Positions 33,957 to 43,123 are shown, counted from the first letter of the stretch. The stretch is DNA of 64,000 bases from Chryseobacterium vaccae (GCF_009602705.1 NZ_VSWH01000001.1:3162001-3226000), one strand, 5' to 3'. Numbers and translations: made by a program. The notes: generated by a model from the sequence alone, not told the origin.

Positions 33957-34110
33957 TAAAGAAATAATAGATAAAAAATGAAGGCACCATATATCCTAAC
34001 CCGGTTATTATCAAAAGGGAATTACATACTGAAAAGCAAAGCAATGGCTATAATTTCAAATTTATCAAAAAATAAAACTGATACAGGAGAAAAATAATAC
34101 AAGAAATATA

Positions 34111-34148
34111 AAGTTTCGGGCGGCATCTTCGATGCCGCCCGAAACTTT
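34111..34148. terminator. Strong hairpin between convergent uvrB and DUF3820 genes
   Basis: A perfect 17-bp stem (34111-34127 with 34131-34147) with a 3-nt loop. Short T runs outside make it a plausible terminator in both directions. Confidence 0.75.
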
Positions 34149-34164
34149 TACAGGTCAATACTAT

Positions 34165-34395
34165 CTACTTTCTGACTGATGCCCTGATAGGCGCCAATAG
34201 ATCCATAAGACCGTTTAATTTTATTTCATATACCGTTGCAAGCTGCATTCCCAACTTACCTTTAGGCATTCCGTTTCGATTGAACCATTCCAGATAACTG
34301 ACAGGGAGGTCAGCAAGAACAGTTCCTTCGTATTTTCCGAAAGGCATTTTAACGACGCATATTTCTTTTAATATTTCCGGGTTTATTCCTTCCAC
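34165..34395 (-). CDS. DUF3820 small protein
   Basis: 76 residues. The motif MPFGKYEGTVLADLPVSYLEWF defines the DUF3820 family, a small cytoplasmic domain with an exonuclease-associated fold in some larger proteins; no activity is assigned here. It starts at ATG 34395 and ends 17 nt before the strong hairpin. It is 2 nt downstream of the AI-2E exporter gene, so the two are coupled. Confidence 0.82.
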   Translation of the reverse strand: MEGINPEILKEICVVKMPFGKYEGTVLADLPVSYLEWFNRNGMPKGKLGMQLATVYEIKLNGLMDLLAPIRASVRK

Positions 34396-34397
34396 TT

Positions 34398-35489
34398 TTA
34401 TATGATTAAATCAACTTTATTATCTCCTTCTCTGTCTTTATCTGATAGTTGCAGCTCAGGCCGTGTTTCTTCTTCTGAAAATTCATTTCTATATATCTGA
34501 ATAAGAAGAAGGGTAAATGAGATCAGAATAGGACCAAAAATAAGGCCCATAAATCCAAAAAGATTCATCCCCATAATAATTCCGAATACGGTGTTAAGCG
34601 GATGGATATTTTCCAGCTTTTTCAGAAGGGTAAAACGAAGCAGGTTATCGGTAAGTCCGACCACCACCACACAGTAGGCGGCAAGTCCAAGTCCTTGCCC
34701 TGTATTTCCTTCCGCGATCATAAAGATACAGACGGGAATATAAACAATGGCAGCACCTACAACAGGAATCATGGATGCAGCAGCGGTTAAAGCGAAAAGC
34801 AGTACCGGACTTGGCGCTCCAAAAATAAAATACCCAACCAACCCGACAATACCCTGACCTAATGCTACAACAGGAATCCCGATCGCATTAGCCATAATCA
34901 GTTTTCTGAGTTTATCGCCGATCAAAGAAATATTGGCTCTTTTTAAAGGAGCAGAAGAGCTAAGAATTTTTTCAAACAACCTAGGCCGTTCCAGCATAAA
35001 ATAAAGGATAAAATACATGGACATCACTACGGTAAGCGTATTGAAGGTTCCGCTGAGTGCAGACGTTGAAAACCTACCTGCAGAACTCTTCAGCTTGTCC
35101 ATATTTTCCTTGCTGAGAATATCAAATTCTACCTTTTTGTAAATATAATCATGGATCTTATCCAGAAACACATTAAACTTAGCCATATAGGCCTGAGCAT
35201 TTCCCAGCTTCTCGATCAACAGATCAGCGATAAAGTAAATTGGAAGAATAAGGATAATCAGACTCGCAAGCATCAGAACAAGTGCCGAAAGCCAGGGTTT
35301 CCACTTCTTTTCCTCCTGCAGATAAAAATTATATCTGCGGCAGACTACGTAAATAGTAATTGCCCCAAGTACTGAAGGAATAAAAAGCGAAAGATTAAAG
35401 CAGATCAGTCCTGCAAGCACCAGAATAATGGCCAGCAGGGAAACCTGTTTTATGACATTACTGCTTATCTGTTTATCCTTATTCAACAT
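34398..35489 (-). CDS. AI-2E family (PerM/YdiK-like) transporter
   Basis: 363 residues with seven or more predicted helices and the family's conserved segments: GALTIYVVCRRYNF-type first helix pair, then a long amphipathic middle, ALGQGIVGLVGYFIFG, and LENIHPLNTVFGIIMGMNLFGFMGLIFGPIL. The PerM/AI-2E exporter family includes the autoinducer-2 exporter TqsA of E. coli and ion or toxin-resistance transporters; the cargo is unknown. It precedes the DUF3820 gene and follows a group of two other membrane proteins on the same strand (16-nt gap). Confidence 0.85.
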   Translation of the reverse strand: MLNKDKQISSNVIKQVSLLAIILVLAGLICFNLSLFIPSVLGAITIYVVCRRYNFYLQEEKKWKPWLSALVLMLASLIILILPIYFIADLLIEKLGNAQAYMAKFNVFLDKIHDYIYKKVEFDILSKENMDKLKSSAGRFSTSALSGTFNTLTVVMSMYFILYFMLERPRLFEKILSSSAPLKRANISLIGDKLRKLIMANAIGIPVVALGQGIVGLVGYFIFGAPSPVLLFALTAAASMIPVVGAAIVYIPVCIFMIAEGNTGQGLGLAAYCVVVVGLTDNLLRFTLLKKLENIHPLNTVFGIIMGMNLFGFMGLIFGPILISFTLLLIQIYRNEFSEEETRPELQLSDKDREGDNKVDLII

Positions 35490-35505
35490 TAAATTTTATT
35501 TTTAA

Positions 35506-36240
35506 TTACTTAGTTAGTATCTGTCTTGGCTTCCCTAAAAAGGCACAATACACAGAATAGGCAACAATCATAATAAACGGAGCAGTAAGAATGATCCCTA
35601 TTCCGCAAAGAATGATTCCGGCAATAGAGATTAGTCCACCTACAACTGTTGCCCCAAGAAATGTTCCGTAATTTTCTTTAGCAATATTGAAAGACTTTCC
35701 TAATGCTTCAGTAGCAGAAGCGTTTTCAAATAACAGAATCGGGTACCCCAATAGCAATAAAGGATACACAAAAAAGGCCGGAATTACGCATAAAGCCAAG
35801 GCAATACTCGAAATAATCCCTGAAAGGAAACTATAGATCAGAATATTGACAAAATTCTGACGGTACCCAATAAAAAGATCCCCAAACTCAATCTGGCTCT
35901 TGGTATTGTACTTATTAACAATGTAAATCAATCCCACATACAAAGGAGCAAGCAAAAGCCCCAAAAGACTGGATAATGTAAGATACATGGTAAAACCGGG
36001 AGCATTCCAGTAGCTGAAACTGGAGTAGTCTCCTCCGCTATTTCTCATTTCTTCCATCATGGATGTAGAATTAAATCCACTGATAGACTGCACGATAAAG
36101 CTACCGACAAAGTAGATTACCATAGCTACAATGCCGTAAAGGAAGACCCCTTTATACATTTCAAAAGCATGCGAAATAATAGATCCCGTATCTTTGTTTG
36201 GAACGGATCCCTGCTGGTCAAATTCGTTAAATTCAGACAT
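35506..36240 (-). CDS. Multi-pass membrane protein, unknown family A
   Basis: 244 residues with about six hydrophobic helices. A short hydrophilic N-terminus (MSEFNEFDQQGS) leads into the first helix (FLYGIVAMVIYFVGSFIV). It shares the pattern DLFIGYRQNFVN with the next gene's DLFVGYNGFNFF, so the two are probably paralogues. In databases such flavobacterial proteins are sometimes labelled beta-carotene monooxygenase without support; no such motif is visible. The role is unknown. It is 16 nt upstream of the AI-2E exporter gene on the same strand. Confidence 0.7.
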   Translation of the reverse strand: MSEFNEFDQQGSVPNKDTGSIISHAFEMYKGVFLYGIVAMVIYFVGSFIVQSISGFNSTSMMEEMRNSGGDYSSFSYWNAPGFTMYLTLSSLLGLLLAPLYVGLIYIVNKYNTKSQIEFGDLFIGYRQNFVNILIYSFLSGIISSIALALCVIPAFFVYPLLLLGYPILLFENASATEALGKSFNIAKENYGTFLGATVVGGLISIAGIILCGIGIILTAPFIMIVAYSVYCAFLGKPRQILTK

Positions 36241-36311
36241 AGTTTAATATTTAATGATTCCATCAAAATTAACTTTTTTTGACAGAAAATCATATTAAAC
36301 CCATGTAAATT

Positions 36312-37034
36312 TTATTGTTTTTCTGAAAAAATGGTTTTATAAAGAGAATAAACCATGGCATTCCAGAAAGGAAACGTGAATAGTCCACCTACAAGAAACA
36401 AGGCAAAACCAGCATATTTAAAAGCAATAGCAACCAGAATTCCTACCCATATCTGTACTGAATATACCCTGAGCGCCTTAAAATTCAAAGATATTGCTTC
36501 AAAAATTCCTTTGTTCATAAAAAACATTAGCGGGGCTACAAAAATGGTTACTGAAACCCACAGTACAGCAAGAAATACAGTAGGAATTCCCATCCTGTAA
36601 ATCATTGCCCAAAACAGGTAATATCCGGCATATTTAAAAAAATTAAATCCGTTATACCCTACAAAAAGGTCTCTCAGTTCAATTTTCTCATTCAGATCAA
36701 TCTTTCTGAAGATCTGAAACAGTCCCAGATTCAACGGAAAAAGGAAAACCGATGTTCCCAGGATAGCATAGCTGAACATCTGATAATTTTCAGTAGCAGC
36801 AAGTGCTGAAAGCTTCTCCATGTAAGCTTTACTCCCCTGTTTTAAAGCTTCTGCAAGTTCCTGGTTCTGTTCCCAGATTCCGTATCTCTCTGCAAAGAAA
36901 AACATCGAAGTAAAAAACATAGCGAAAAACACAATGGAAAACATCAGCTGAAAAATCAAGGTCTTATTCCAGTAAAAAAACGCCTGCTTTAATATAAATT
37001 CTGCTCCCGGTCTCTGAGGATATCTGTTCTGCAT
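36312..37034 (-). CDS. Multi-pass membrane protein, unknown family B
   Basis: 240 residues from the ATG at 37034 (MQNRYPQRPGAEF). An upstream ATG at 37052 overlaps the -7 box at 37050-37057 and would lie before transcription starts. About five hydrophobic helices, with DLFVGYNGFNFFKYAGYYLF shared with the downstream paralogue. The helices cover most of the protein and no catalytic motif is seen. It is followed 71 nt later by its paralogue. Confidence 0.68.
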   Translation of the reverse strand: MQNRYPQRPGAEFILKQAFFYWNKTLIFQLMFSIVFFAMFFTSMFFFAERYGIWEQNQELAEALKQGSKAYMEKLSALAATENYQMFSYAILGTSVFLFPLNLGLFQIFRKIDLNEKIELRDLFVGYNGFNFFKYAGYYLFWAMIYRMGIPTVFLAVLWVSVTIFVAPLMFFMNKGIFEAISLNFKALRVYSVQIWVGILVAIAFKYAGFALFLVGGLFTFPFWNAMVYSLYKTIFSEKQ

Positions 37035-37049
37035 CAAAAATTTTTTATG

Positions 37050-37077
37050 CAAAAGTAATCATCAATAAGTATTTTTG
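37050..37077. promoter_or_regulatory. Divergent -7 boxes of the membrane-protein and pabB genes
   Basis: Minus strand TACTTTTG at 37050-37057 and plus strand TATTTTTG at 37070-37077, 12 nt apart and back to back. They decide the starts at 37034 (minus) and 37091 or later (plus). Confidence 0.55.
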
Positions 37078-37090
37078 CCGAATGTTTTCA

Positions 37091-38059
37091 ATGAATCATC
37101 AAAAATTTATGAAAATGGACGAACTTTCCCTACAGAAGGTTCCTTACTTTTTCATGATCGACTTCCTTTCGGAAAATATAGAGATATATACAGAGTCTGA
37201 AATAGAAAAGCCAGGCTTACTAATTGATTTTCAAACATTTTCAAACACAAAAAGGAAACCTAAACTTAACAAAAATATTGAATGGAAATCCTTTCCCGAA
37301 ACATTAGAAAGTTTTAAAATAGGATTTGATAAAGTTCAGAAAAATATACGCCTTGGAAACTCTTACCTTGTAAATTATACTAGAAAAACTGAAATTCAAA
37401 CGAATTTAAGCCTTGAAGAAATTTTTTATCATTCAAATGCGAAATACAAAGTTTTTTATAAAGATTTTTTTGTATTTTTTTCTCCTGAAACTTTTGTAAA
37501 AATTATAGACGGCAAAATTCTGACCTACCCGATGAAAGGTACTATTGACGCATCAATAGATAATGCCGCTGAAGTATTGAAGAACGATAAAAAGGAAAAA
37601 GCAGAGCACTATACGGTAGTGGATCTCCTCAGAAATGACCTCAGCATGGTAGCAGATGATGTAAAAGTGGATCAGTTCCAGCATATCGACCTCATCAAAA
37701 CCTGGCAGAAAGACCTGTACGCCATGAGCTCTGAAATATCAGGAACAATAAAACCTGAATTTGAAGGAAAAACAGGAAGTATGATGAAAAAATTGCTTCC
37801 CGCAGGTTCCATACTGGGTGCGCCCAAGCCAAAAACGCTGGAAATTATTCTGGACGCTGAAGGTTATGACAGAGGATATTATACAGGAGTCTGCGGCTGG
37901 TTCGATGGTAAAAACCTTGACAGCTGCGTTATGATCCGTTTTATTGAGAAAGAAGAAGATCGTCTGTATTTCAAAAGCGGAGGCGGCATCACCCATATGA
38001 GCAGATTAGAAGACGAGTATCAGGAAATGAAAAACAAAATCTATGTCCCAATTCATTGA
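37091..38059 (+). CDS. pabB: Aminodeoxychorismate synthase component I
   Basis: 322 residues from the ATG at 37091. The ATG at 37082 lies only 5 nt after the -7 box and is less likely. This is the C-terminal chorismate-binding domain: VDLLRNDLSMVADDV, GSMMKKLLPAGSILGAPKPKTLEII and YDRGYYTGVCGWF are its signatures, and the catalytic acidic and Lys residues sit in this block. It makes 4-amino-4-deoxychorismate for folate. Shorter than E. coli PabB (about 450 aa), as in many Bacteroidota, and lacking most of the N-terminal domain. It overlaps pabC by 17 nt. Anthranilate synthase is less likely given the paired pabC. Confidence 0.85.
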   Translation: MNHQKFMKMDELSLQKVPYFFMIDFLSENIEIYTESEIEKPGLLIDFQTFSNTKRKPKLNKNIEWKSFPETLESFKIGFDKVQKNIRLGNSYLVNYTRKTEIQTNLSLEEIFYHSNAKYKVFYKDFFVFFSPETFVKIIDGKILTYPMKGTIDASIDNAAEVLKNDKKEKAEHYTVVDLLRNDLSMVADDVKVDQFQHIDLIKTWQKDLYAMSSEISGTIKPEFEGKTGSMMKKLLPAGSILGAPKPKTLEIILDAEGYDRGYYTGVCGWFDGKNLDSCVMIRFIEKEEDRLYFKSGGGITHMSRLEDEYQEMKNKIYVPIH

Positions 38060-38669
38060 AAGCATTAAAGTAGAAGATCAGGAAATCTTTTTACTGGAAT
38101 TACATCAGAAACGTGTTAACCAGACCTTCACTCATTTCGGGAAAGAAGGCTCTATTGATCTGGCCAAAATCTTTAAAAACCTTCAGCATGATGAAGACGG
38201 ACTTTTCAAGCTCCGGATTTCTTATGATCTGGATAAAAGGGTCAGAACACAGATGATTCCTTATGCTATTCCTGAGATCCATGATTTTCAACTGGTTGAA
38301 AATAACAGCTTTGACTATTCCTTCAAATTTGAAGACCGGAAAGAATTAGATAAAATGAAAATGAAGTCTAAGGCAGAGGAAATCATTATTGTTAAAAACA
38401 ACCATATTACTGATACTTCCTTCTCCAATATTCTCTTTCTTAAAGGTAAAGACTGGTTTACACCATCCTCATACCTTCTGAACGGAGTACAGAGACAAAA
38501 TCTTCTGAAGCAGAAAAAAATAAAGGAAACAGAAATCACCCTGCAGAATATCAAGCAGTTTTCCCATTTTCAGCTGATCAACGCCATGAATGACTTTGAT
38601 GATATGTTTATTTATCCGATAAGCAGAATTACCAACCTGCCTGGAAATGAAGAATATCTGGACCTTTAA
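38043..38669 (+). CDS. pabC: Aminodeoxychorismate lyase-like class IV aminotransferase
   Basis: 208 residues, fold-type-IV PLP enzyme, with segments typical of PabC (FLKGKDWFTPSSYLLNGVQRQNLL, then NDFDDMFIYPISRI). The last residues of pabB overlap its start, showing translational coupling. It would release pyruvate from 4-amino-4-deoxychorismate to give p-aminobenzoate. It is short (E. coli PabC is 269 aa). The family PLP lysine is probably in the region around KMKSKAEEI (about residue 105-115). The partner PabB-PabC pair makes this assignment firm, but the lyase activity is inferred. Confidence 0.78.
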   Translation: MSQFIESIKVEDQEIFLLELHQKRVNQTFTHFGKEGSIDLAKIFKNLQHDEDGLFKLRISYDLDKRVRTQMIPYAIPEIHDFQLVENNSFDYSFKFEDRKELDKMKMKSKAEEIIIVKNNHITDTSFSNILFLKGKDWFTPSSYLLNGVQRQNLLKQKKIKETEITLQNIKQFSHFQLINAMNDFDDMFIYPISRITNLPGNEEYLDL

Positions 38670-40342
38670 TTTCCTTTCATAAACTCGAAATACGCTTTCT
38701 GAACATCTGCACTGTTCTTTCCATAGGTATTTACTTCGAGGATTTTCGGTTGCGTATCAGGCTTGAAGAAATTCTCAAGAACCCTGTCGAGTGTAGGTTC
38801 ATCCTCTACTTTAATATAGGAGAAACCGAAATGCTTCGCCAGATGTTCTGCATGCTTCCGGTGCTTTGTGGCAATAAACTCATCTAAAGTATTGGGATTG
38901 GCATTGCCCGGTCCCGGAATGATCTTAAAGATATTTCCTTCCCCGTTATTGAAAATAATAATTCTCACAAACGGTGGAATGTATTGATTCCACAACCCAT
39001 TGATGTCATAGAAAAAGCTAAGATCGCCTGTAATTAAAAGGGTTGGATTAGCATTTTTAATGGCAAATCCCATTGCTGTAGACGTACATCCATCAATACC
39101 GCTTGTTCCTCTGTTGCAGTATATTTTTCTCTTTCCAAAATCGAACAGCTGAGCGTAACGGATTGCCGAAGAGTTGCTGAAATGGACATTATAATTTTCC
39201 GGGATGGTCTGTGATGCTTTATTAAAGAAATAAAAATCAGAGAAATCAACCTTATTCAGAAACTGCTGATGTCTGGTATCTTTTTTATCCCTTAAAACAT
39301 CCCATAGGTTGAAATAAGGTCTCGGTTCAAGATTGATGAAATTTAGAAGCTTTGAAAAGAAAACTTCCGGTTTTACTTCAATTTTCTCCGTTAGGGAGAA
39401 ATAGGTATCCGGCTGCCATACTTCATCCAGATGCCAGTGCTGTTTCGGGCGGGCTTTTCTTAAAAACTGTTTTACTTTTTTAGAAACTACATTCTGTCCT
39501 ACCGTAATCAGAAGATCCGGAGCATACGTTTTATAATCTTCTTCCGTGAAATTAAAGATATAGCGGTCTATATGTCTGAAAAACTTTTCATGATAAAGAT
39601 TGGAATTCGCTTCGCTTAAAACCACTACCGAATGATTTTTAACCAACTGTGTAAGCTGATTTTCAAGCTCAGGGCTATAATCCCTCGTCCCGACCAGAAG
39701 CATGATCCTTTGGGAGGTATGCCAGTCTGCAACAAGATTGGATGGAATCTCATAGTCTTTATGCTTGATGGTTTTTTCCACTGTAGGAAAAGCCGGAAGC
39801 TCAGAAACCAGTTCATATAAAGGTTCTTCTAAAGGAATATTGATATGTACGGGACCCTGCTTTTCAAAACAAAGCTCAATTGCTTTTTTAATGAGATCAA
39901 AATTAACATCTTCTGCCCCGTCTTTGCTGTCTTCCAAAAGCTGGAAATCACCGTAAGAATGCTGATGAAAAATATCCCTCTGTCTGATCGTCTGCCCGTC
40001 AAAGATATCAACAAAATCAGTCGGTCTGTCAGCACTCAGGATTAAAAGCGGAATATTCTGATAAAAAGCTTCGGTAACAGCCGGATAATAATTAGCCACA
40101 GCAGAACCACTGGTACAGGTAATTGCCACCGGTTTCTTCTCACTTTTTGCCATACCCATTCCAACAAAAGCCGCACTTCTTTCATCTACAATGCTGTAAC
40201 AGTTGAAAGCATCAATCTCTGAAAAATGAATCGCCAAAGGAGCATTTCTTGATCCAGGAGAGATCACAACGTCCGAAATTCCGTACTGCTGAAGAAGATG
40301 GGCAAGTATCTGAATACTTCTCTTAGAAGAATATTTTTTCAT
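38666..40342 (-). CDS. menD: 2-succinyl-5-enolpyruvyl-6-hydroxy-3-cyclohexene-1-carboxylate synthase
   Basis: 558 residues, a ThDP enzyme of the menaquinone pathway that joins isochorismate and 2-oxoglutarate. The signature SPGSRNAPLAIHF is near residue 30, and the ThDP-binding GDLSFFYDINGLWN block is around 440. Length fits the family (about 550-570). Menaquinone is the main quinone in flavobacteria. It converges on pabC, their ends overlapping by 4 nt, and is divergent from the 2-oxoglutarate oxygenase gene. Chorismate-derived metabolism is shared by both neighbours. Confidence 0.95.
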   Translation of the reverse strand: MKKYSSKRSIQILAHLLQQYGISDVVISPGSRNAPLAIHFSEIDAFNCYSIVDERSAAFVGMGMAKSEKKPVAITCTSGSAVANYYPAVTEAFYQNIPLLILSADRPTDFVDIFDGQTIRQRDIFHQHSYGDFQLLEDSKDGAEDVNFDLIKKAIELCFEKQGPVHINIPLEEPLYELVSELPAFPTVEKTIKHKDYEIPSNLVADWHTSQRIMLLVGTRDYSPELENQLTQLVKNHSVVVLSEANSNLYHEKFFRHIDRYIFNFTEEDYKTYAPDLLITVGQNVVSKKVKQFLRKARPKQHWHLDEVWQPDTYFSLTEKIEVKPEVFFSKLLNFINLEPRPYFNLWDVLRDKKDTRHQQFLNKVDFSDFYFFNKASQTIPENYNVHFSNSSAIRYAQLFDFGKRKIYCNRGTSGIDGCTSTAMGFAIKNANPTLLITGDLSFFYDINGLWNQYIPPFVRIIIFNNGEGNIFKIIPGPGNANPNTLDEFIATKHRKHAEHLAKHFGFSYIKVEDEPTLDRVLENFFKPDTQPKILEVNTYGKNSADVQKAYFEFMKGN

Positions 40343-40398
40343 ACAGCAAATTTAAATGATAAATAATGATTTTAAAATCATTTGAATTAAAAAAAATG

Positions 40399-40406
40399 TA
40401 ATTTTG
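40399..40406 (+). promoter_or_regulatory. -7 box of the 2-oxoglutarate oxygenase gene
   Basis: TAATTTTG, 20 nt before the ATG at 40427. A TTTG lies 14 nt upstream, closer than usual. Confidence 0.45.
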
Positions 40407-40426
40407 CTATTCGTAAATTTCTAAAA

Positions 40427-41377
40427 ATGGATAAAATACCTAGTGTAGACCTGCGTGATTTCCTTTCGGACAACCCGGAACGCAAACAGAAATTTGTAAA
40501 TGAAATCGGAAAAGCTTATGAAGAAATTGGTTTTGTAGCCTTAAAAGGCCATTTTCTTGATGACAAACTAGTAGATGATTTATATGGAGAGGTAAAAAAC
40601 TTTTTTGACCAACCAACGGAAACAAAACAGAAGTATGAAATTCCGGGAATTGGTGGCCAGAGAGGGTATGTAGGATTCGGTAAAGAAACTGCAAAAGGTT
40701 TCAAAAAAGGAGACTTAAAAGAGTTTTGGCACTTTGGACAGTATGTGTCTGATGATTCAAAATACAAAGCTGAGTATCCTGACAACGTAATCGTTGAAGA
40801 ACTTCCAAGATTCAACGAGGTAGGTAAAGAAGCTTACCAGATGCTTGAAAAAACAGGCCAGTACGTACTGAGAGCATTGGCACTTCACCTTGGTCTGGAT
40901 GAGTTTTACTTTGACGATAAGATCGCTGAAGGAAATTCTATTTTAAGACCTATCCATTATCCGCCAATCACAGAAGAACCGGATGATGCTGTAAGAGCAG
41001 CAGCACACGGAGACATCAACCTTATCACACTCCTAATGGGTGCTCAGGGTAAAGGACTTCAGGTTCAGAACCACAACGGGGAATGGATTGACGCCATCGC
41101 AGAACCGGATGAATTGATGATCAATGTTGGTGATATGCTTTCAAGACATACCAACAACAAACTGAAATCAACAATTCACAGAGTGGTAAACCCACCTAGA
41201 GAATTATGGGGAACTTCAAGATTCTCTATTCCCTTCTTCATGCACCCAATCAGTGCTATGTCTTTAAATGCCCTTGAAAACTGTGTGGATGAAAATAATC
41301 CAAAGTTATACGAGGACACAACAGCAGGAGAATTTCTGCATGAAAGACTGATAGAATTAGGTCTGATCAAAAAATAA
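40427..41377 (+). CDS. Isopenicillin N synthase-like 2-oxoglutarate/Fe(II) oxygenase
   Basis: 316 residues, jelly-roll fold. N-terminal DIOX_N-like part (SVDLRDFLSDNPER, then IGFVALKGH). The Fe ligands are the His and Asp in AAHGDINLITLL and the His in KSTIHRVVNPP, and the 2-oxoglutarate Arg is in SRFSIPFFMHP. All three ligands are intact. The family includes isopenicillin N synthase and many small-molecule hydroxylases; the substrate is not readable. It is monocistronic, divergent from menD, with its own -7 box and a terminator hairpin following. Confidence 0.85.
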   Translation: MDKIPSVDLRDFLSDNPERKQKFVNEIGKAYEEIGFVALKGHFLDDKLVDDLYGEVKNFFDQPTETKQKYEIPGIGGQRGYVGFGKETAKGFKKGDLKEFWHFGQYVSDDSKYKAEYPDNVIVEELPRFNEVGKEAYQMLEKTGQYVLRALALHLGLDEFYFDDKIAEGNSILRPIHYPPITEEPDDAVRAAAHGDINLITLLMGAQGKGLQVQNHNGEWIDAIAEPDELMINVGDMLSRHTNNKLKSTIHRVVNPPRELWGTSRFSIPFFMHPISAMSLNALENCVDENNPKLYEDTTAGEFLHERLIELGLIKK

Positions 41378-41385
41378 ATAATACA

Positions 41386-41446
41386 AAAAGTCAATAGCTG
41401 ATCGTTAGTCGGTTTTCATAACCGCTGGTCAGTTATTGACTTTTAT
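41386..41446 (+). terminator. Long terminator hairpin
   Basis: Arms AAAAGTCAATA and TATTGACTTTTA pair around an inner stem (GGTT/AACC) with a few interruptions, and a T run follows. It ends the oxygenase transcript. Confidence 0.7.
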
Positions 41447-41745
41447 ACTTCCTTTCTACAAGGTTCCTCTTAGCAGACTCCATCTGCGGTCAAGTTCTTT
41501 TTTTTCCAACAATTTTCACCCGGAAAACGTTTCAGAGAATTCTTCAACAGTACAAGAGAAGCAATTTCTGCCTAAAAATCAACCACTTACACTCAGTTAT
41601 TCATCTAAAAAGGTAATAAATGACAGCGTAAAGCTTTATTACTATGATTTTTCAAACATTGATTAATTAAAAAGCTTTTTATTTAGCAAATGAAAAACAT
41701 TTTTAATTATATTTACCATACTCTTAACTTTCAAATTAAAACAAT
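41447..41745. other. Intergenic region upstream of the second leader peptide
   Basis: About 300 nt. A 76-codon plus-strand ORF at 41436-41666 runs through it from within the terminator hairpin and ends SKKVINDSVKLYYYDFSNID. It has no recognisable family and is not called as a gene. A near-promoter TATATTTA (one mismatch) at 41708-41715 precedes the peptide. Confidence 0.35.
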
Positions 41746-41910
41746 ATGAAAAATCTAAAAAAACTAAACAAAGGGCAGTTAAAAGGCATTTCTGGTGCTG
41801 GAATCACACGTCCTGAGCCAGACTTCTGCATGTATTACTGCAATGGCATGATTGTTTGTGCAACCTGCAGTGATGATTTTAAATGTCCTGAAGGAGATCC
41901 TACAATGTAA
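41746..41910 (+). CDS. Bacteriocin-like peptide with leader related to 19716-19883 (54 aa)
   Basis: 54 codons. The N-terminal MKNLKKLNKGQLKGISG is the same leader type as at 19716-19883 (MKNL.KL.K.QL..I), but the double glycine is replaced by Gly-Ala-Gly. The predicted core has five cysteines (one C, then C, then CATC, then C) and ends EGDPTM. No exporter or modification enzyme is nearby. It belongs to the bacteriocin-like peptides common in Chryseobacterium, whose activity is mostly untested. A weak -7 box is 30 nt upstream. Confidence 0.6.
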   Translation: MKNLKKLNKGQLKGISGAGITRPEPDFCMYYCNGMIVCATCSDDFKCPEGDPTM

Positions 41911-42010
41911 GACTCTGAAATATTGAAAATTATAACAGCCACCTTTTCTGTGAAACAGGTGGTTATTTTATTATACTGTAAAACCTCTCAGGCAACAGAA
42001 GAATAAAACA

Positions 42011-43057
42011 TCAGTCAAACAACCTCAGCTGCTGATCTTTAGCTCCTGTAAAACCTGCTGTAGAAAGTTTAGGAAACGCTCCTCCATCAAAGAATTTTTT
42101 CCTTCCGATCTTAAACGTGTTATGAATCATTTCCGCAATATTACCCTCCCCTTTCTGCCTGTCAAAAAGTTTTTTCTCTCCTAATTTTCCACCACGCATA
42201 GAACGGATCAGGTTCAGCACTTTTTGCGCCCGGTCCGGGAAAGTTTTTTCGATCCACTGCACAAAAACAGGTTCAACAGTATCATTCAGCCTTACCAGGG
42301 TATAGCCGAAACTTTTAGCTCCTGCCTCCGAAATAGCTTTCAGAATTCCTAATGGCTCATCACTGTTCAGACCCGGAATAATGGGTGCTACCATAACATG
42401 CACAGGAATATGGTGTTCAGAAAGAATTTCAACTGCTTTCAGTTTATTCTGGGATGAGCTGGTTCTAGGCTCCATCTTTCGTCTGAGCTCTTCATTGATG
42501 GTGGGAATACTCAATGAGACAGAAACAAGATTTTGTTCTGCCAAAGGCTGTAGAATATCCAGATCTCTTAACACTAATGCATTTTTTGTCAGCACATTAA
42601 CAGGGTGACGGTAATCAAGACACACCTTGAGTAATTTTCTTGTGATCTCAAATTGCCGTTCCGCAGGCTGGTAACAATCTGTATTTCCGGAAAGCAAAAT
42701 TGGTGCAGGCTTATATCCTCTTTTCTGAAAAAATTTTTCAAGGAGTTCCGGAGCATTTTTCTTTACCATGATTTTTCTTTCAAAATCAATTCCGGCACTG
42801 TATCCCCAATATTCATGGGTTGGTCTTGCAAAACAATAAGAACAGCCATGCTCACATCCCTGATAAGGATTCATAGAATATTCCATCGGAAGGTCTTCAC
42901 TTTTTACCTGATTGACGATTGTTTTTGGAAAAACTTCTGTGAAAGTTGTCTTCATTGTTTCGAAATCTTCATCCTCGGGCTCAAAAGTATACCTGTCGAA
43001 ACGGTTGATTAAGTTTCGCTGAGCGCCTTGTCCTTTTATGAAATTTCCGTTCTGCAT
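42011..43057 (-). CDS. PA0069-family radical SAM protein
   Basis: 348 residues. The iron-sulfur motif C68-EHG-C72-SY-C75 is a CxxxCxxC, in GCEHGCSYCFARPTHEYWG, typical of the PA0069/SplB-related family, and further radical-SAM features are ILLSGNTDCYQPAERQFEI (SAM contact) and VSLSIPTINEELRRKMEPR. It generates a 5'-deoxyadenosyl radical; a role like DNA photoproduct repair is possible for SplB relatives but not shown. It is monocistronic, with no obvious partner. Start at ATG 43057. Confidence 0.88.
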   Translation of the reverse strand: MQNGNFIKGQGAQRNLINRFDRYTFEPEDEDFETMKTTFTEVFPKTIVNQVKSEDLPMEYSMNPYQGCEHGCSYCFARPTHEYWGYSAGIDFERKIMVKKNAPELLEKFFQKRGYKPAPILLSGNTDCYQPAERQFEITRKLLKVCLDYRHPVNVLTKNALVLRDLDILQPLAEQNLVSVSLSIPTINEELRRKMEPRTSSSQNKLKAVEILSEHHIPVHVMVAPIIPGLNSDEPLGILKAISEAGAKSFGYTLVRLNDTVEPVFVQWIEKTFPDRAQKVLNLIRSMRGGKLGEKKLFDRQKGEGNIAEMIHNTFKIGRKKFFDGGAFPKLSTAGFTGAKDQQLRLFD

Positions 43058-43123
43058 GATGGTGTAAAATTAGAATGGTTTTTTTATAAAATAATGAGTT
43101 TTAACACTAAAGTTATCCACAAA

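Noticed and set aside
35506..37034. Beta-carotene monooxygenase for the two membrane proteins
   Set aside because: No catalytic motif; only hydrophobic helices shared by two paralogues.
41436..41666. 76-codon ORF between the oxygenase and the leader peptide
   Set aside because: It begins inside the terminator hairpin, lacks a promoter and shows no recognisable family. Only its tail looks protein-like.
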